Below, piece by piece: positions 24,523 to 34,545 of a stretch of 64,000 nt of DNA. Source of the DNA: Paraburkholderia bonniea. GTDB lineage: Bacteria > Pseudomonadota > Gammaproteobacteria > Burkholderiales > Burkholderiaceae. Every line of letters starts with the position of its first letter. The first letter of the stretch is position 1. The notes beneath the pieces were generated by a model. It saw nothing but the letters and a program-made list of their open reading frames with translations. It was not told where the DNA came from and did not search any database. The translations under genes and the position numbers were made by a program. The DNA lies in assembly GCF_009455625.1 (NCBI RefSeq), contig NZ_QPEQ01000001.1, positions 2,914,001 to 2,978,000 on the forward strand. Reading direction: 5' to 3'.

Positions 24523-25002
24523 ATGTCCCGGAAACAACTAGTCATGGCTGTGATTGCAGCCAGTTGTATCGGCACCGCTCACGCCAATGAAGTCACCACA
24601 CTGGTTTGCAACGGTTCAGGGTTCGTCAGCGACACACAGACGACACAGGCACAGGAATATAGCTACCAGTCGCATAGCTTTGAAAAAAGCGTGACCGGCA
24701 CCACATCGGTTCGCAAGCCATTTTCCGGGACGGCGAACGTGGAAATTTCTGCTGGCAGCGTGCGCTTAAAACTTCCGCGAGATCTCGTGCCAGTAATCAG
24801 TGACGGCCGCGATGCCTGGTACGTTTTGAATAATCCGTTCGTTGGAGACCATGAGATCACCGGCAACCTTCGCTTTAATGTGTTGAACAAGCCGAAAGTG
24901 CGTATTGATCGCATGACAGGGCAAATTTCCATCGCCAGCGGCTTCGGCGAATTCAACGGCAACTGCACCGCCATCGATCAAAACGCAGCGCCGAAGTTCT
25001 AG
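24523..25002 (+). CDS. Small secreted protein of unknown function
   Basis: The 159-residue protein has an N-terminal signal peptide (MSRKQLVMAVIAASCIG, probable cleavage after THAHA-like AHA at about 20). The mature part is polar and beta-rich with two cysteines (CNGSG near the start and NGNCT near the end) that could form one disulfide. I do not recognise a named family. CAGGAGA lies 8 bp before the chosen ATG; a longer in-frame reading has no such site. It is monocistronic by position. Confidence 0.75.
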   Translation: MSRKQLVMAVIAASCIGTAHANEVTTLVCNGSGFVSDTQTTQAQEYSYQSHSFEKSVTGTTSVRKPFSGTANVEISAGSVRLKLPRDLVPVISDGRDAWYVLNNPFVGDHEITGNLRFNVLNKPKVRIDRMTGQISIASGFGEFNGNCTAIDQNAAPKF

Positions 25003-25114
25003 TTGATCGAAGCTCTAGTTGATATCTGGCAGCCAGGGTGTATGCGACGTCGAGTTACACGCAGCCGTCTTGGCCAAACCGTGTTCGCTCACTCGCCAGC
25101 GAACACGGGAGGAC

Positions 25115-25609
25115 TTAACGAACCTGCACCGTCAGGCGAAAGCTGGAAGAGACGCCCTTGCGCCCAGCGGCACGGTTCAGAAACACCCGCACCCGATAAG
25201 CGCCATCAAGCGGCAGTTGCCCCGTCCAGTGCTGCTGCCCGTCAAGTTCACCGCGATATAGCGCTTCGCTGGAATTCGGCGGCAGGACGTTGAAATACGT
25301 CGAGGTAGAGCGCGTATCCAGCGTGACCGTCATTGTCTGGCCCGCTTTTGCTGTCAGCAGATAATCACGAGCGCCCAAGCGGGTGCCCTTGAGGTGTCCC
25401 GTTGCCCTTGCACCGCTCCCCCCTGCGGCAAATTGCAATGACGTCACGGGAATCTGCACCTGCGCTGCAACACCCGGCCAGCTTGCTGCGACTAACGCAG
25501 CACAGACGAAAGCACGCTCCACCGCAAACCAGCGCAATGTTTTAGTGCGGTTGTGGTCGCTTGGGTTTTGCTGCGGATGAGCTGCATAAGCGGGCGTTTT
25601 ATCTGTCAT
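25115..25609 (-). CDS. Exported protein resembling PliG-type lysozyme inhibitors
   Basis: The ATG at 25609 has CAGGAG 7 bp upstream; 164 residues. A hydrophobic export segment (about 26-48, ending VAA) follows a polar N-terminus. The mature domain has the order DYLLTAKAGQTMTVTL, then a YFNVLPP segment, then DGAYRVRVFLNRAAGRKG and a final beta strand. That pattern matches the beta-sandwich of periplasmic g-type lysozyme inhibitors such as E. coli PliG, where an R-V-x3-R-x2-AR stretch is conserved. Such proteins protect the cell wall from host or competitor lysozyme. The assignment rests on pattern only; a generic PPC-like beta domain is the alternative. Confidence 0.6.
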   Translation of the reverse strand: MTDKTPAYAAHPQQNPSDHNRTKTLRWFAVERAFVCAALVAASWPGVAAQVQIPVTSLQFAAGGSGARATGHLKGTRLGARDYLLTAKAGQTMTVTLDTRSTSTYFNVLPPNSSEALYRGELDGQQHWTGQLPLDGAYRVRVFLNRAAGRKGVSSSFRLTVQVR

Positions 25610-25795
25610 GACAGCGCTCCTGGCGGCGATGGGTTGATCTGCTTTTGAGGATCTCTGAGGTCGGGCCATTGTAGTGGCGTAGCTCCCCAAAACAGCCTGG
25701 CAGAAAAGCGCTGCTCGATAACGGAGCAGCGCTTCCTGACACTGAAGTGAAAGTGAACCAGCCAACCACAACGGCACCGCTGCCTTGTGAATCAC

Positions 25796-28207
25796 CTACG
25801 CACGCGAAACATTCGGCGCAGGTGCGAGGTAGCCAGCCAGCAAGAAAATCAGCCCGCTGCAAATGAAAGACAACACTCTCCACACTGGCTCCGCATGACT
25901 CATGTCGAGCAAAATAAGTTTTGCCACGACGGCACCGCACATCCCTGCGCCTGCGAGCCACAAATTCCGGTCAGACAAACGCGAACCCGTCACCACCGTG
26001 CCGAGACCACCCAGGGCCCACGCCAAGGTAATCGCCGAGGACATATCAGCCAGTTTCAAAAACCACGGCACCAGTAGCGAAGCGGCCAGCGCAAGCGCTG
26101 CACGACGCAGATGCGACGGCACGAAACGCACCACCACGGCAGACGCGATCACCAGCCATGCAGATTGCAACGCAAGCCCGTCAGCGTGTTCGGTGAAACC
26201 CACATACGCCAGCCATTGAACAACGATCAACGCCGGCATCACGAGTAGCGCCAACAAGCTATGCACGCGTTTCCACATGTCGCTGCTACCGGCCCAGTGC
26301 TTTAATCGCGGCACGGACAAAAGCGTGGTGGCCGCAAGCAGCATCCACGAAGCAAAAGCCAGCGTGTTCGACCACGACGGTTCAAGCGCGATGTGCTGCA
26401 ACATCAACATGCCGGCCAGCGCGGGAAGCGCCAGCACCATCAGCAAACGCACCAGAGGCCTCACGTGATGGCCAGACTGAAGCCGCTCCGCAATGACAGC
26501 GATGACGCAGAAAAGTCCAGCGCCGAAGACCTGCCCCCCAACCGCTACAACACCATGCGGCACCCAGAACAGCGTCACAGCTAGCCACACAGCGGTGGCC
26601 AAAGCATGCGAAACAAACGCACTGATGTCCCGGCTTTTTCGATAACAGAAATAGAGCGCGAGCGTCAGTGCAGCACTGACCACCAGCGCCGCGCAATAGC
26701 CGTCTGGTCCGCGCGGCATCACTTGCGCGAGCGCCATCCCGGCGTACACAGCGGATGCTCCATGAAAAAACCACGGGTCAAGGCGGTACTTTTTGCGGAC
26801 CGCATAAGCGCCAGCGCTTAACAACAAAACCGCAGTGACACTCAGCTGTAACGGGTGTTGCGCAATGCCAGCCCACAGCAACGCTAATACAGCCGGAACA
26901 ACGGCCAGCAGGCGCATCCGGCCAGGCACCTGGGTGTAGACAAGCGCAGCAGCCGCACCCAGCAACAGCGAACTCATTGCATCACCGAGATTTAGCGCGC
27001 TAATGGCCGTGATGACCGACACCAGCGCAAGGATGGCGTGAACCCAGCGCAAGCCAGCGGCTCGCACAACCGGCATTTGATACCACCCAATGTGCAGCAT
27101 CGCCGCCATCACACCGGCCACCTGCAGGCCACGCAAGCCGCCAATCCATGACTCCATTGCCAGTGCCACAGGGGTGGTGAACCCAACGATGAGATTAAGC
27201 ATCGTCCGTTCATCGGACGACGGCTGCGCCTTCTTTAGATAGACGAACGGAACCGCAGCAAAAAGCATGCCGTATGCGCCAAGCATGACCTGTTGCAACC
27301 ACACGGGAAGCGCCGGTGCCGCGCCGTTGTACACGCCTGCACCGATCATCAACGTAGCGATAAAGGCGAGGATGACCAGCGCCAGCCAGCGACGGCGCGC
27401 CGCCATCCAGATCGCCACGGCGTTGACCAGCAGGCCATACGAAAGCAATACGGCGAGCGAATCCGTCCCGCGCACCGTCAGGATCGGCGCGAGATACGCC
27501 CCAGCAAATCCGAACAAAGCCAGTGGTTTAGCGCTCTGCCGCTCACTCAGCACGACAACCAGCGCCGATAGCGCGGCAAATCCGGCGAATGCAACGCTCA
27601 CAGGCAAGATTCGATACGCCGATAACGCCACGTAGACGCTCAGATACAGAACAGCCGCCCCTCCCCCTTGAAGGATCTGCGCGTAGTCCGGCTTGCGCCG
27701 GACGAGTTTCAGCCCGCCCAGCATCAAGCTCAGACCCATCCCTACTGCCGCTGCGAGCCGTAGCATCGGCGGAAAGTAAACATGCGAGACCAGCATGGGG
27801 AAGAGAAACGAACAACCGAGCAGCAAGAGCGCCACACCAATCGACGCGAACATATTTTTCTTCAGGACTCGCCAAAAACGGCTGCCAACGACATCCCGAG
27901 GCGGCATACCAAGAGCCGAAGACGCGACGGCCAACTCAGGGTCCGGCGCACAGGCAACCTCCTCGGGCGCACGAACGGCTGGCACCTCGGGCCGAACTGG
28001 TGCGTCATATAGCGCGCCATCCGATGGCATCGCTTTATGCTCTCCAGCATCAACATCATGCAGAGTCGGCATGGCACCGTCTTCGAAAGACTTGAGCTTG
28101 ATCTGCAAGGCCGCCACCTCTTCGCGGACAACCTCCAGCCTGGCACCAAGCAGAAAAACGTACCTGAATAGGCCAAGGAACACGGCCACCGCTAGTATCC
28201 AAAGCAT
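25796..28207 (-). CDS. DUF2339 multi-spanning membrane protein
   Basis: The 803-residue inner-membrane protein starts with one helix (about 2-20) and a short coiled segment (VREEVAALQIKLKSFE). A cytosolic Pro/Glu/Ala-rich region of about 90 residues follows, then some twenty or more hydrophobic helices to the C-terminus. This is the DUF2339 architecture; function is not established, though envelope integrity roles have been suggested for relatives. AGGA lies just before the ATG at 28207. It is divergent from the broken HTH regulator and not obviously in an operon. Confidence 0.88.
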   Translation of the reverse strand: MLWILAVAVFLGLFRYVFLLGARLEVVREEVAALQIKLKSFEDGAMPTLHDVDAGEHKAMPSDGALYDAPVRPEVPAVRAPEEVACAPDPELAVASSALGMPPRDVVGSRFWRVLKKNMFASIGVALLLLGCSFLFPMLVSHVYFPPMLRLAAAVGMGLSLMLGGLKLVRRKPDYAQILQGGGAAVLYLSVYVALSAYRILPVSVAFAGFAALSALVVVLSERQSAKPLALFGFAGAYLAPILTVRGTDSLAVLLSYGLLVNAVAIWMAARRRWLALVILAFIATLMIGAGVYNGAAPALPVWLQQVMLGAYGMLFAAVPFVYLKKAQPSSDERTMLNLIVGFTTPVALAMESWIGGLRGLQVAGVMAAMLHIGWYQMPVVRAAGLRWVHAILALVSVITAISALNLGDAMSSLLLGAAAALVYTQVPGRMRLLAVVPAVLALLWAGIAQHPLQLSVTAVLLLSAGAYAVRKKYRLDPWFFHGASAVYAGMALAQVMPRGPDGYCAALVVSAALTLALYFCYRKSRDISAFVSHALATAVWLAVTLFWVPHGVVAVGGQVFGAGLFCVIAVIAERLQSGHHVRPLVRLLMVLALPALAGMLMLQHIALEPSWSNTLAFASWMLLAATTLLSVPRLKHWAGSSDMWKRVHSLLALLVMPALIVVQWLAYVGFTEHADGLALQSAWLVIASAVVVRFVPSHLRRAALALAASLLVPWFLKLADMSSAITLAWALGGLGTVVTGSRLSDRNLWLAGAGMCGAVVAKLILLDMSHAEPVWRVLSFICSGLIFLLAGYLAPAPNVSRA

Positions 28208-28368
28208 CTTCCTGTTCTCCTATGTTCTTTGCGTTCTTTGCCCTTGCTCACCGGCCATCGCGTGTCATGCGAGGCGCGCGGTTTATCACTGCAACGGCAT
28301 GCAGCGTGTTGCAACGCAGATATAAACGCAAAGATTGTTTTCGGCAGGCGCATTGAATACGCTCCGCG

Positions 28369-28385
28369 GTATTAAAAATTAATAC
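28369..28385. promoter_or_regulatory. Palindrome GTATTAA-AAA-TTAATAC before the HTH pseudogene
   Basis: Perfect 7-bp inverted arms (28369-28375 and 28379-28385) with a 3-bp centre end 8 bp before the ATG at 28394. It is A+T-rich in a G+C-rich setting and could be the autoregulatory operator of the neighbouring HTH protein, or overlap its -10 region. Confidence 0.5.
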
Positions 28386-28393
28386 TTTGATGC

Positions 28394-29128
28394 ATGACTG
28401 AAGTCGACCAATTGCTAGCTGAAATCAAACGTGAACTGCGCACGCAGAAGCTGACATACCGCGACGTCGCCCAGCAACTGGGCATTTCCGAGCCATCAGT
28501 GAAGCGGGTATTCGCCAGTGGGGCATGCACGCTGGAGCGTCTCGCGCAGATCGCCGCCATGCTCAACCTAAGCGTCGTCGAACTGGCGCAAGCGGCCGAT
28601 GCAACCAATTTGCGTCCCACGCAGCTCACTCTCGCGCCAGGAGCGCGAGCTGGTTGCCGACACCAGGCTGCTAGTCGCCGTGGGCGCGATCAATCACTGG
28701 AGCATGGCCGGTATCACACGCGTGTACCGGCTATAAACCACGCCGAGTGTGTCGAGCGCCTGTTGCAGCTCGAGCGCCTCAAGCTGATCGTGCTGCTGCC
28801 GGGCAATCGCATTCGCCTGAACCTCGCGCGGGATTTCGACTGTCTCACCGATGGCCCTATCCGCTAGTTTTTCCGCGAACACGGCGAACAGGATTTTCTT
28901 GCTAGCGGCTTTCATGGCGCACGTGAAATGCACATGTTTCATCAAGGGATGTTGACGCGCGCAGCGTCCGAGGAACGGCACCGGCAACTTGAACGTCTAC
29001 GCCAGCAGTTCGCCGCGTTACACAATGAGAGCCTCGCGCGGCCATTAAACGAACGTCATGGCACAAGCTTGTTGCTAGCGATACGAGAATGGGAACCCGG
29101 CATCTTCGCTAACTTGCGGCGCAAGTGA
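28394..29128 (+). pseudogene. Broken HTH (XRE-type) transcriptional regulator
   Basis: An intact relative would be about 245 residues with an N-terminal helix-turn-helix. Here the first part reads well (TYRDVAQQLGISEPSVKRVF). From about 28630 to 28735 the family-like sequence continues only in another frame (QERELVADTRLLVAVGAINHW and SMAGITRVYRL). From about 28740 it returns to the first frame (HAECVERLLQLERLKLIVLL). A TAG at 28865-28867 stands where GPIR is normally followed by a residue before FFREHG. The original frame then runs on to 29126-29128 (MLTRAASEERH, LLLAIREWEPGIFA). Two frameshifts and one amber stop make a functional full-length regulator very unlikely. A truncated DNA-binding domain might still be made from the intact start. 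Confidence 0.88.
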
Positions 29129-29346
29129 GGCATGGCGGAGGGAAAGACGAGGCAGTGGCACGGCAGCAAGCATCTGGCGCGCGATGCCATTAGATAGGCG
29201 GTGGAGGGTGGAAGGTAGTAAAGAACGAGCGCTGTGCACGCAAAATTCCACATCGGTTTTCGCTATGCCTCTGGCTTCAGCGGGAGACCATTTCGGTTTG
29301 CTCAGGAACAAGAGCAGCGGCATCCAGCAATGCGGCAGCAAAGAAA

Positions 29347-29377
29347 AAGCCCGCTAGCTTGACGCACGCGGGCTTTA
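29347..29377 (-). terminator. Intrinsic terminator of ssb
   Basis: AAAGCCCGC (29347-29355) and GCGGGCTTT (29369-29377) pair; read on the minus strand the hairpin is followed by a T-rich run (CTTTTTCTTT). It lies 27 bp after the ssb stop codon. Confidence 0.85.
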
Positions 29378-29403
29378 TCGACAGATATGCAGCGAAGTGG
29401 GGG

Positions 29404-29937
29404 TTAGAAAGGAATATCGTCATCCATCTCATCAAACCCGCCACCAGCGGGCGCACTCGGACGGCTCGCCGCAGCGCCACCGCCACCTGCAGCACGACCA
29501 CCACCCGCAGCAACCCGAGCACCACCGCCACCACTCCGCTCAGCTGGCTCACCACGGCTATAACCACCATCATCGCCGCCTGCGCCACCCCCTGCTGCTC
29601 CGCCACGCCCGCCCAGCATCTGCATCTGGTCAGCGACGATTTCGGTTGAGTAACGGTCAGTGCCATCCTGGGCTTGCCATTTGCGCGTGCGCAGACGGCC
29701 TTCGATATACACCGCCGAGCCCTTCTTCAAATACTCCGATACGACTTCCGCCAGACGCCCAAAGAACGAGACGCGGTGCCATTCAGTCACTTCTTTCATT
29801 TCGCCGGACGCTTTGTCCTTATAGCGATCAGTCGTGGCAAGACGAATATTTGCCACCGCGTCGCCGCTCGGAAGATAACGGACTTCCGGATCGGCACCTA
29901 GATTGCCGACGAGAATGACCTTGTTCACGGATGCCAT
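29404..29937 (-). CDS. ssb: Single-stranded DNA-binding protein
   Basis: The 177-residue SSB protects single-stranded DNA in replication, repair and recombination. The OB-fold domain (about 1-112) opens [20 protein letters not shown] and contains [12 protein letters not shown] and [12 protein letters not shown] Gly/Ala-rich linker of some 50 residues with GGG repeats leads to the acidic tip MDDDIPF, the canonical docking peptide for SSB partners, so the C-terminus is intact. It lies downstream of the MFS gene on the same strand and near uvrA, the usual Burkholderiaceae layout. A hairpin terminator follows. Confidence 0.97.
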   Translation of the reverse strand: MASVNKVILVGNLGADPEVRYLPSGDAVANIRLATTDRYKDKASGEMKEVTEWHRVSFFGRLAEVVSEYLKKGSAVYIEGRLRTRKWQAQDGTDRYSTEIVADQMQMLGGRGGAAGGGAGGDDGGYSRGEPAERSGGGGARVAAGGGRAAGGGGAAASRPSAPAGGGFDEMDDDIPF

Positions 29938-30056
29938 GTAATTTCTCCTGTTGAATCTGGTTCGGGCGGCTCAGCCGCGCATGGCTGTGAGGGTTGGCCC
30001 ATATGGGCCTTCGCACCGTGTGGTGCCCCCGCCGCCGGGTGAATTCCGGGGGACGC

Positions 30057-31244
30057 TTACTGCTTGCGTGGCGGCGGTTTCATTTTGGCGGCGATTATAA
30101 GCCAGCAGACTACTAGCACCGCACAGGCATAAAACACCGTGCTCGGCCCGTCCACCTTCAGCAGCCAGCCGCCCAGCATGCCGCCCAGCGCAAGGCCCAG
30201 CGACTGCGTGGTGTTGTACACCCCCGCAGCCGCACCCTTGCGGGTGCCAGGCGCGAGCTTCGATACCAGTGAAGGCTGCGACGCCTCCAGGATATTGAAG
30301 CCAAGAAAGTAAATGAAGAGAATCGCCGTCACACCGAGGATGGTATGAGGCGCGGCACCCAGTAACAACTGGCCGATCAGGATAAGAACGATTGCGCTCA
30401 GCAAAACCGCTTTCATCCTGCCGCGTTTTTCCGCCACGATGATGGCCGGAACCATCATCACAAAAGCCAGCCCCATCACGGGCAGATACACCTTCCAGTG
30501 TCCCGCGACTGGCAGGCCAACCGCCTCCAGAATGCGTGGCACCACCAGAAACAGCGCGGTTTGAGTTGCATGCAGCACCAACACGCCAAAGTTCAGGCGC
30601 AGCAATTCGATGTTATGCAGCACTTCGGCAAACGGCGCACGCACATGCACCGGCTTCGGTGCATCAGGCACGACCCACAGCACCAGCCCCACCGCCAGAA
30701 TCGAAAACAGCCCCACCAGCGTAAACAAGCCGCTCATGCCCACCCAGTGGAACACCACCGGTGCCCCCACAATCGCCACCGCAAACGACACGCCGATGCT
30801 GCCGCCCACCATGGCCATCGCCTTGGTGCGGTTTTCTTCTGAGGTCAGATCCGCGATAAAAGCGATCACCGCCGACGACACCGCACCCATTCCCTGAACC
30901 ACTCTCCCGACGATGATCCAGGTCATGTCCTGGGCCATCGCGGCAATAAAACTGCCTAGCGCGAAAATCAACAGGCCTGTGATGATGACCGGCTTGCGTC
31001 CAACCTTGTCAGAAATCCAGCCGTAAAAAATATAAAGCAGTGATTGCGTCACGCCGTATGCACCCAGCGCCAGCCCCACCAGAAACACGTTGTCGCCGCC
31101 GGGGATGGTTTTCGCGTAAATCGAAAACACCGGCATGATCATGAACAGCCCCAGCATCCGCAGCGCGAAAATCGCGGCAAGCGAGACGGTCGCGCGCAAC
31201 TCGGGCGCGCTCATGCGTGAATAAGTCGCAGATGGATTGGACAT
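30057..31244 (-). CDS. Major facilitator superfamily transporter
   Basis: The 395-residue inner-membrane protein has twelve predicted helices. The MFS signature between helices 2 and 3 is seen as GWISDKVGRKPVI, and a further motif near helix 5 as GSIGVSFAVAIVGAP. Antibiotic-efflux-type MFS members share this pattern; the substrate is unknown. It is divergent from uvrA (392-bp gap) and lies 119 bp upstream of ssb, an arrangement conserved in Burkholderia. No clear ribosome site precedes the ATG at 31244. Confidence 0.9.
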   Translation of the reverse strand: MSNPSATYSRMSAPELRATVSLAAIFALRMLGLFMIMPVFSIYAKTIPGGDNVFLVGLALGAYGVTQSLLYIFYGWISDKVGRKPVIITGLLIFALGSFIAAMAQDMTWIIVGRVVQGMGAVSSAVIAFIADLTSEENRTKAMAMVGGSIGVSFAVAIVGAPVVFHWVGMSGLFTLVGLFSILAVGLVLWVVPDAPKPVHVRAPFAEVLHNIELLRLNFGVLVLHATQTALFLVVPRILEAVGLPVAGHWKVYLPVMGLAFVMMVPAIIVAEKRGRMKAVLLSAIVLILIGQLLLGAAPHTILGVTAILFIYFLGFNILEASQPSLVSKLAPGTRKGAAAGVYNTTQSLGLALGGMLGGWLLKVDGPSTVFYACAVLVVCWLIIAAKMKPPPRKQ

Positions 31245-31636
31245 CAGGTGTGAAGTTCGAATGGGAAGGCTGCTGCAAAAACCGCGAGACTAACCGCGAG
31301 ACCGTGGACGATGGCGCGCTGTCGCTGCCTGACAGTTGCTCGACAGTTGAATATGGCAGGTGCATGTGCAGCACATGACCTCAATTGGGAACATTGGCCA
31401 CCGTTTCGTTCCACTGCGCAGCCGCCCTGGGCCACTGTGAAACCGTTGCGGCACCGTTACAGGAACCTGCATGAACGTCTTTCCTTGCCGCGCTGCCTGT
31501 AACCCGCAGCACCCCCGCGCCAGAAGCCTTGAGCGCGCCTTCAGGAAGCCGTATTGAAGCCGCATCGAAGCCGTAACGGCGGCCCGGAAAAGCCGTTATA
31601 GTAGCAGGTTTAGCCCCATTCTCTTTCCACAGGTTC
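31245..31636. other. Divergent region between MFS gene and uvrA
   Basis: The 392 bp contain the promoters of both genes. TATAGT at 31597-31602 could be a -10 element for uvrA. I looked for an SOS-type CTG-N10-CAG operator and did not find a convincing one. The short direct repeats GACAGTTG at 31329-31336 and 31341-31348 have no known meaning. Confidence 0.45.
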
Positions 31637-34513
31637 ATGGAACAAATCCGTATCCGTGGGGCTCGCACCCACAACCTGAAGAACATCAATCTCGACTTGC
31701 CGCGTCACAAGCTGATCGTGATTACTGGCCTGTCCGGTTCAGGAAAATCGTCCCTCGCATTCGACACGCTCTATGCAGAAGGCCAACGGCGTTACGTCGA
31801 AAGCCTGTCTGCTTATGCCCGGCAATTCCTGCAACTGATGGAAAAACCCGACGTCGATCTGATCGAAGGGCTTTCTCCCGCGATTTCCATCGAGCAAAAA
31901 GCGACATCGCACAATCCGCGCTCCACCGTCGGCACGGTCACTGAAATCCACGATTACCTGCGCCTGCTATACGCGCGGGTCGGCACGCCGTATTGCCCGG
32001 ACCACGACATTCCCCTTGAAGCGAAAAGCATTTCGCAGATGGTGGACGCGGCGCTGGCCTTGCCGGAAGACACCAGGCTGATGATCCTCGCGCCGGTGGT
32101 GGTAGACCGCAAAGGCGAACACGCTGAGCTGTTCGAAGCCATGCAGGCACAGGGCTTCATTCGCTTCCGGATTCGCTCGGGTGGCGGTGCCGCGCACGAA
32201 GGCGTGGCAAAAATCTACGAAATCGACTCGCTGCCAACGCTGAAGAAAAACGACAAGCATTCAATTGATGTCGTCGTCGACCGGCTCAAAGTGCGCCCCG
32301 ACATGAAGCAGCGCCTGGCCGAATCGTTCGAAACCGCGCTGCGCCTGGCCGAAGGCCGTGCCATTGCGCTCGAAATGGACACCGAGCAGTCGTATCTGTT
32401 CAGCTCGAAGTTCGCCTGCCCGATCTGTTCGTATTCGCTCCAGGAACTGGAGCCCCGCCTGTTCTCGTTCAACAACCCGATGGGGGCCTGCCCGGAATGC
32501 GATGGTCTGGGTCAGATCACCTTCTTCGATCCCAAGCGGGTGGTGGCACATCCATCACTGTCGCTCGCGTCGGGGGCGGTGAAAGGCTGGGACCGGCGCA
32601 ACCAGTTTTACTTTCAGATGTTGCAAAGCCTCGCCGTATTTTTCGAATTCGACATCGACGCAGCCTTCGAAGATCTCCCCGAAAAAGTGCAGAAAACCTT
32701 GCTGTACGGCTCTGGCAAGCAAGCCATCCCGTTTTCGTACATCAACGAGCGAGGCCGCGCGAGCGTGCGCGAGCATGTCTTCGAAGGGATCATCCCGAAC
32801 CTGGAGCGGCGCTACCGCGAAACTGATTCGTCGGCGGTCCGCGAAGAGCTCGCCAAATACCAGAACAACCAGCCCTGCCCAGCCTGCGACGGCACCCGCC
32901 TGCGCCGCGAGGCGCGCTTTGTGCGGATTGGCTCTGGCGACAGCGCGCGCGGCATCTTCGAAATCAGCGGCCAGCCTCTGCGGGCAGCGCTGGGATATTT
33001 CCAGACACTGCGGCTGGAAGGCTCGAAACGCGATATCGCTGACAAAGTCGTCAAGGAAATCATTGCGCGCCTGAGCTTTTTGAATAACGTCGGGCTCGAT
33101 TACCTGTCACTCGACCGCAGCGCAGAAACCCTCTCCGGTGGCGAAGCACAGCGCATCCGGCTGGCCTCGCAGATCGGCTCCGGCCTGACTGGCGTGATGT
33201 ACGTGCTAGATGAGCCCTCCATTGGCTTGCACCAGCGCGACAACGACCGCCTGATTCAAACCCTCAAGCACTTGCGTGACCTCGGCAACTCGGTGATCGT
33301 CGTCGAGCACGACGAAGACATGATCCGCATGGCGGACTACGTGGTCGACATGGGGCCAGGCGCGGGCGAACACGGCGGCCAGATCATCGCCGAAGGCACG
33401 CCCGGTGAAGTCCAGGCCAATCCCAATTCAGTCACCGGGAAATACCTGTCGGGCACGCTCGATATTGCCTGCCCGGACACCCGCACGGCACCGGACGAAC
33501 GACGTCTGCGCATCATCGAAGCGCATGGCAACAACCTGCAACGCGTCACTCTCGATCTGCCGGTAGGCCTGCTGACCTGCGTGACTGGCGTCTCGGGCTC
33601 AGGCAAGTCAACGCTCATCAACGACACGCTGTATCACGCGGTCTCGCATCACCTGTATGGCTCATCCGCTGAGCCCGCCCCGTATGAAGCCATCGAAGGC
33701 CTCGAACATTTCGACAAGGTCATCAACGTCGATCAGTCGCCTATCGGCCGCACCCCACGTTCAAACCCGGCAACCTATACCGGCCTGTTCACGCCGATCC
33801 GCGAGCTGTTCGCCAGCGTGCCAGCCGCCAAGGAGCGAGGTTACGATCCAGGGCGCTTCTCGTTCAACGTTAAGGGTGGCCGCTGCGAATCATGCCAGGG
33901 CGATGGCGTGCTGAAAGTTGAGATGCACTTTCTGCCTGATGTTTACGTGCCGTGCGATGTCTGCCACGGCAAGCGCTATAACCGCGAAACGCTGGATGTG
34001 CAGTACAAGGGCAAGAACATCAGCGAAGTGCTCGATCTGACCGTCGAAAATGCGTATGAATTCTTCAAGCCGGTCCCGGTGGTGGCGCGCAAGCTCAAAA
34101 CACTGCTCGACGTCGGCCTGGGTTACATCCGTCTTGGGCAATCCGCCACGACGTTATCGGGTGGCGAAGCGCAGCGGGTCAAACTTTCGCTGGAACTGAG
34201 CAAGCGTGACACGGGTCGCACACTCTATATCCTCGACGAGCCCACCACTGGCCTGCATTTTCATGACATCGCACTGCTGCTCGAAGTGATTCACCGGCTG
34301 CGCGACCAGGGCAACACGGTCGTCATCATCGAACACAATCTCGACGTCATTAAAACCGCCGACTGGGTGATTGATCTGGGCCCAGAAGGCGGCGCTGGCG
34401 GTGGCCAGATCATTGCCCAGGGCTCCCCGGAGCAAGTAGCGCAATCAAAGGCCAGTTTTACCGGCGCTTATCTGGCAACGCTGCTCAAACGTAGCGCCAG
34501 CCGCAGCCGGTAG
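31637..34513 (+). CDS. uvrA: Excinuclease ABC subunit A
   Basis: The damage-recognition ATPase of nucleotide excision repair; 958 residues is normal. Two ABC modules are visible: Walker [10 protein letters not shown] near residue 31 and GVSGSGKST near 650, with signature [12 protein letters not shown] and [11 protein letters not shown] and the following DEPSIGLH and DEPTTGLH. Zinc-binding cysteines occur in CPICSYSL... and CPECDGLG, and again in CESCQGDGV and [10 protein letters not shown]. All key elements are intact. It starts the rightward transcript that continues, after 32 bp, with the AI-2E-family permease. Confidence 0.98.
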   Translation: MEQIRIRGARTHNLKNINLDLPRHKLIVITGLSGSGKSSLAFDTLYAEGQRRYVESLSAYARQFLQLMEKPDVDLIEGLSPAISIEQKATSHNPRSTVGTVTEIHDYLRLLYARVGTPYCPDHDIPLEAKSISQMVDAALALPEDTRLMILAPVVVDRKGEHAELFEAMQAQGFIRFRIRSGGGAAHEGVAKIYEIDSLPTLKKNDKHSIDVVVDRLKVRPDMKQRLAESFETALRLAEGRAIALEMDTEQSYLFSSKFACPICSYSLQELEPRLFSFNNPMGACPECDGLGQITFFDPKRVVAHPSLSLASGAVKGWDRRNQFYFQMLQSLAVFFEFDIDAAFEDLPEKVQKTLLYGSGKQAIPFSYINERGRASVREHVFEGIIPNLERRYRETDSSAVREELAKYQNNQPCPACDGTRLRREARFVRIGSGDSARGIFEISGQPLRAALGYFQTLRLEGSKRDIADKVVKEIIARLSFLNNVGLDYLSLDRSAETLSGGEAQRIRLASQIGSGLTGVMYVLDEPSIGLHQRDNDRLIQTLKHLRDLGNSVIVVEHDEDMIRMADYVVDMGPGAGEHGGQIIAEGTPGEVQANPNSVTGKYLSGTLDIACPDTRTAPDERRLRIIEAHGNNLQRVTLDLPVGLLTCVTGVSGSGKSTLINDTLYHAVSHHLYGSSAEPAPYEAIEGLEHFDKVINVDQSPIGRTPRSNPATYTGLFTPIRELFASVPAAKERGYDPGRFSFNVKGGRCESCQGDGVLKVEMHFLPDVYVPCDVCHGKRYNRETLDVQYKGKNISEVLDLTVENAYEFFKPVPVVARKLKTLLDVGLGYIRLGQSATTLSGGEAQRVKLSLELSKRDTGRTLYILDEPTTGLHFHDIALLLEVIHRLRDQGNTVVIIEHNLDVIKTADWVIDLGPEGGAGGGQIIAQGSPEQVAQSKASFTGAYLATLLKRSASRSR

Positions 34514-34545
34514 CCCCGCCCCCTAGCCTGGAGATAAAACCATTC

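Noticed and set aside
31300-31636. LexA/SOS operator for uvrA
   Set aside because: CTG and CAG words are present around 31326-31350, but the spacing is 12 rather than 10 and the core is not palindromic.
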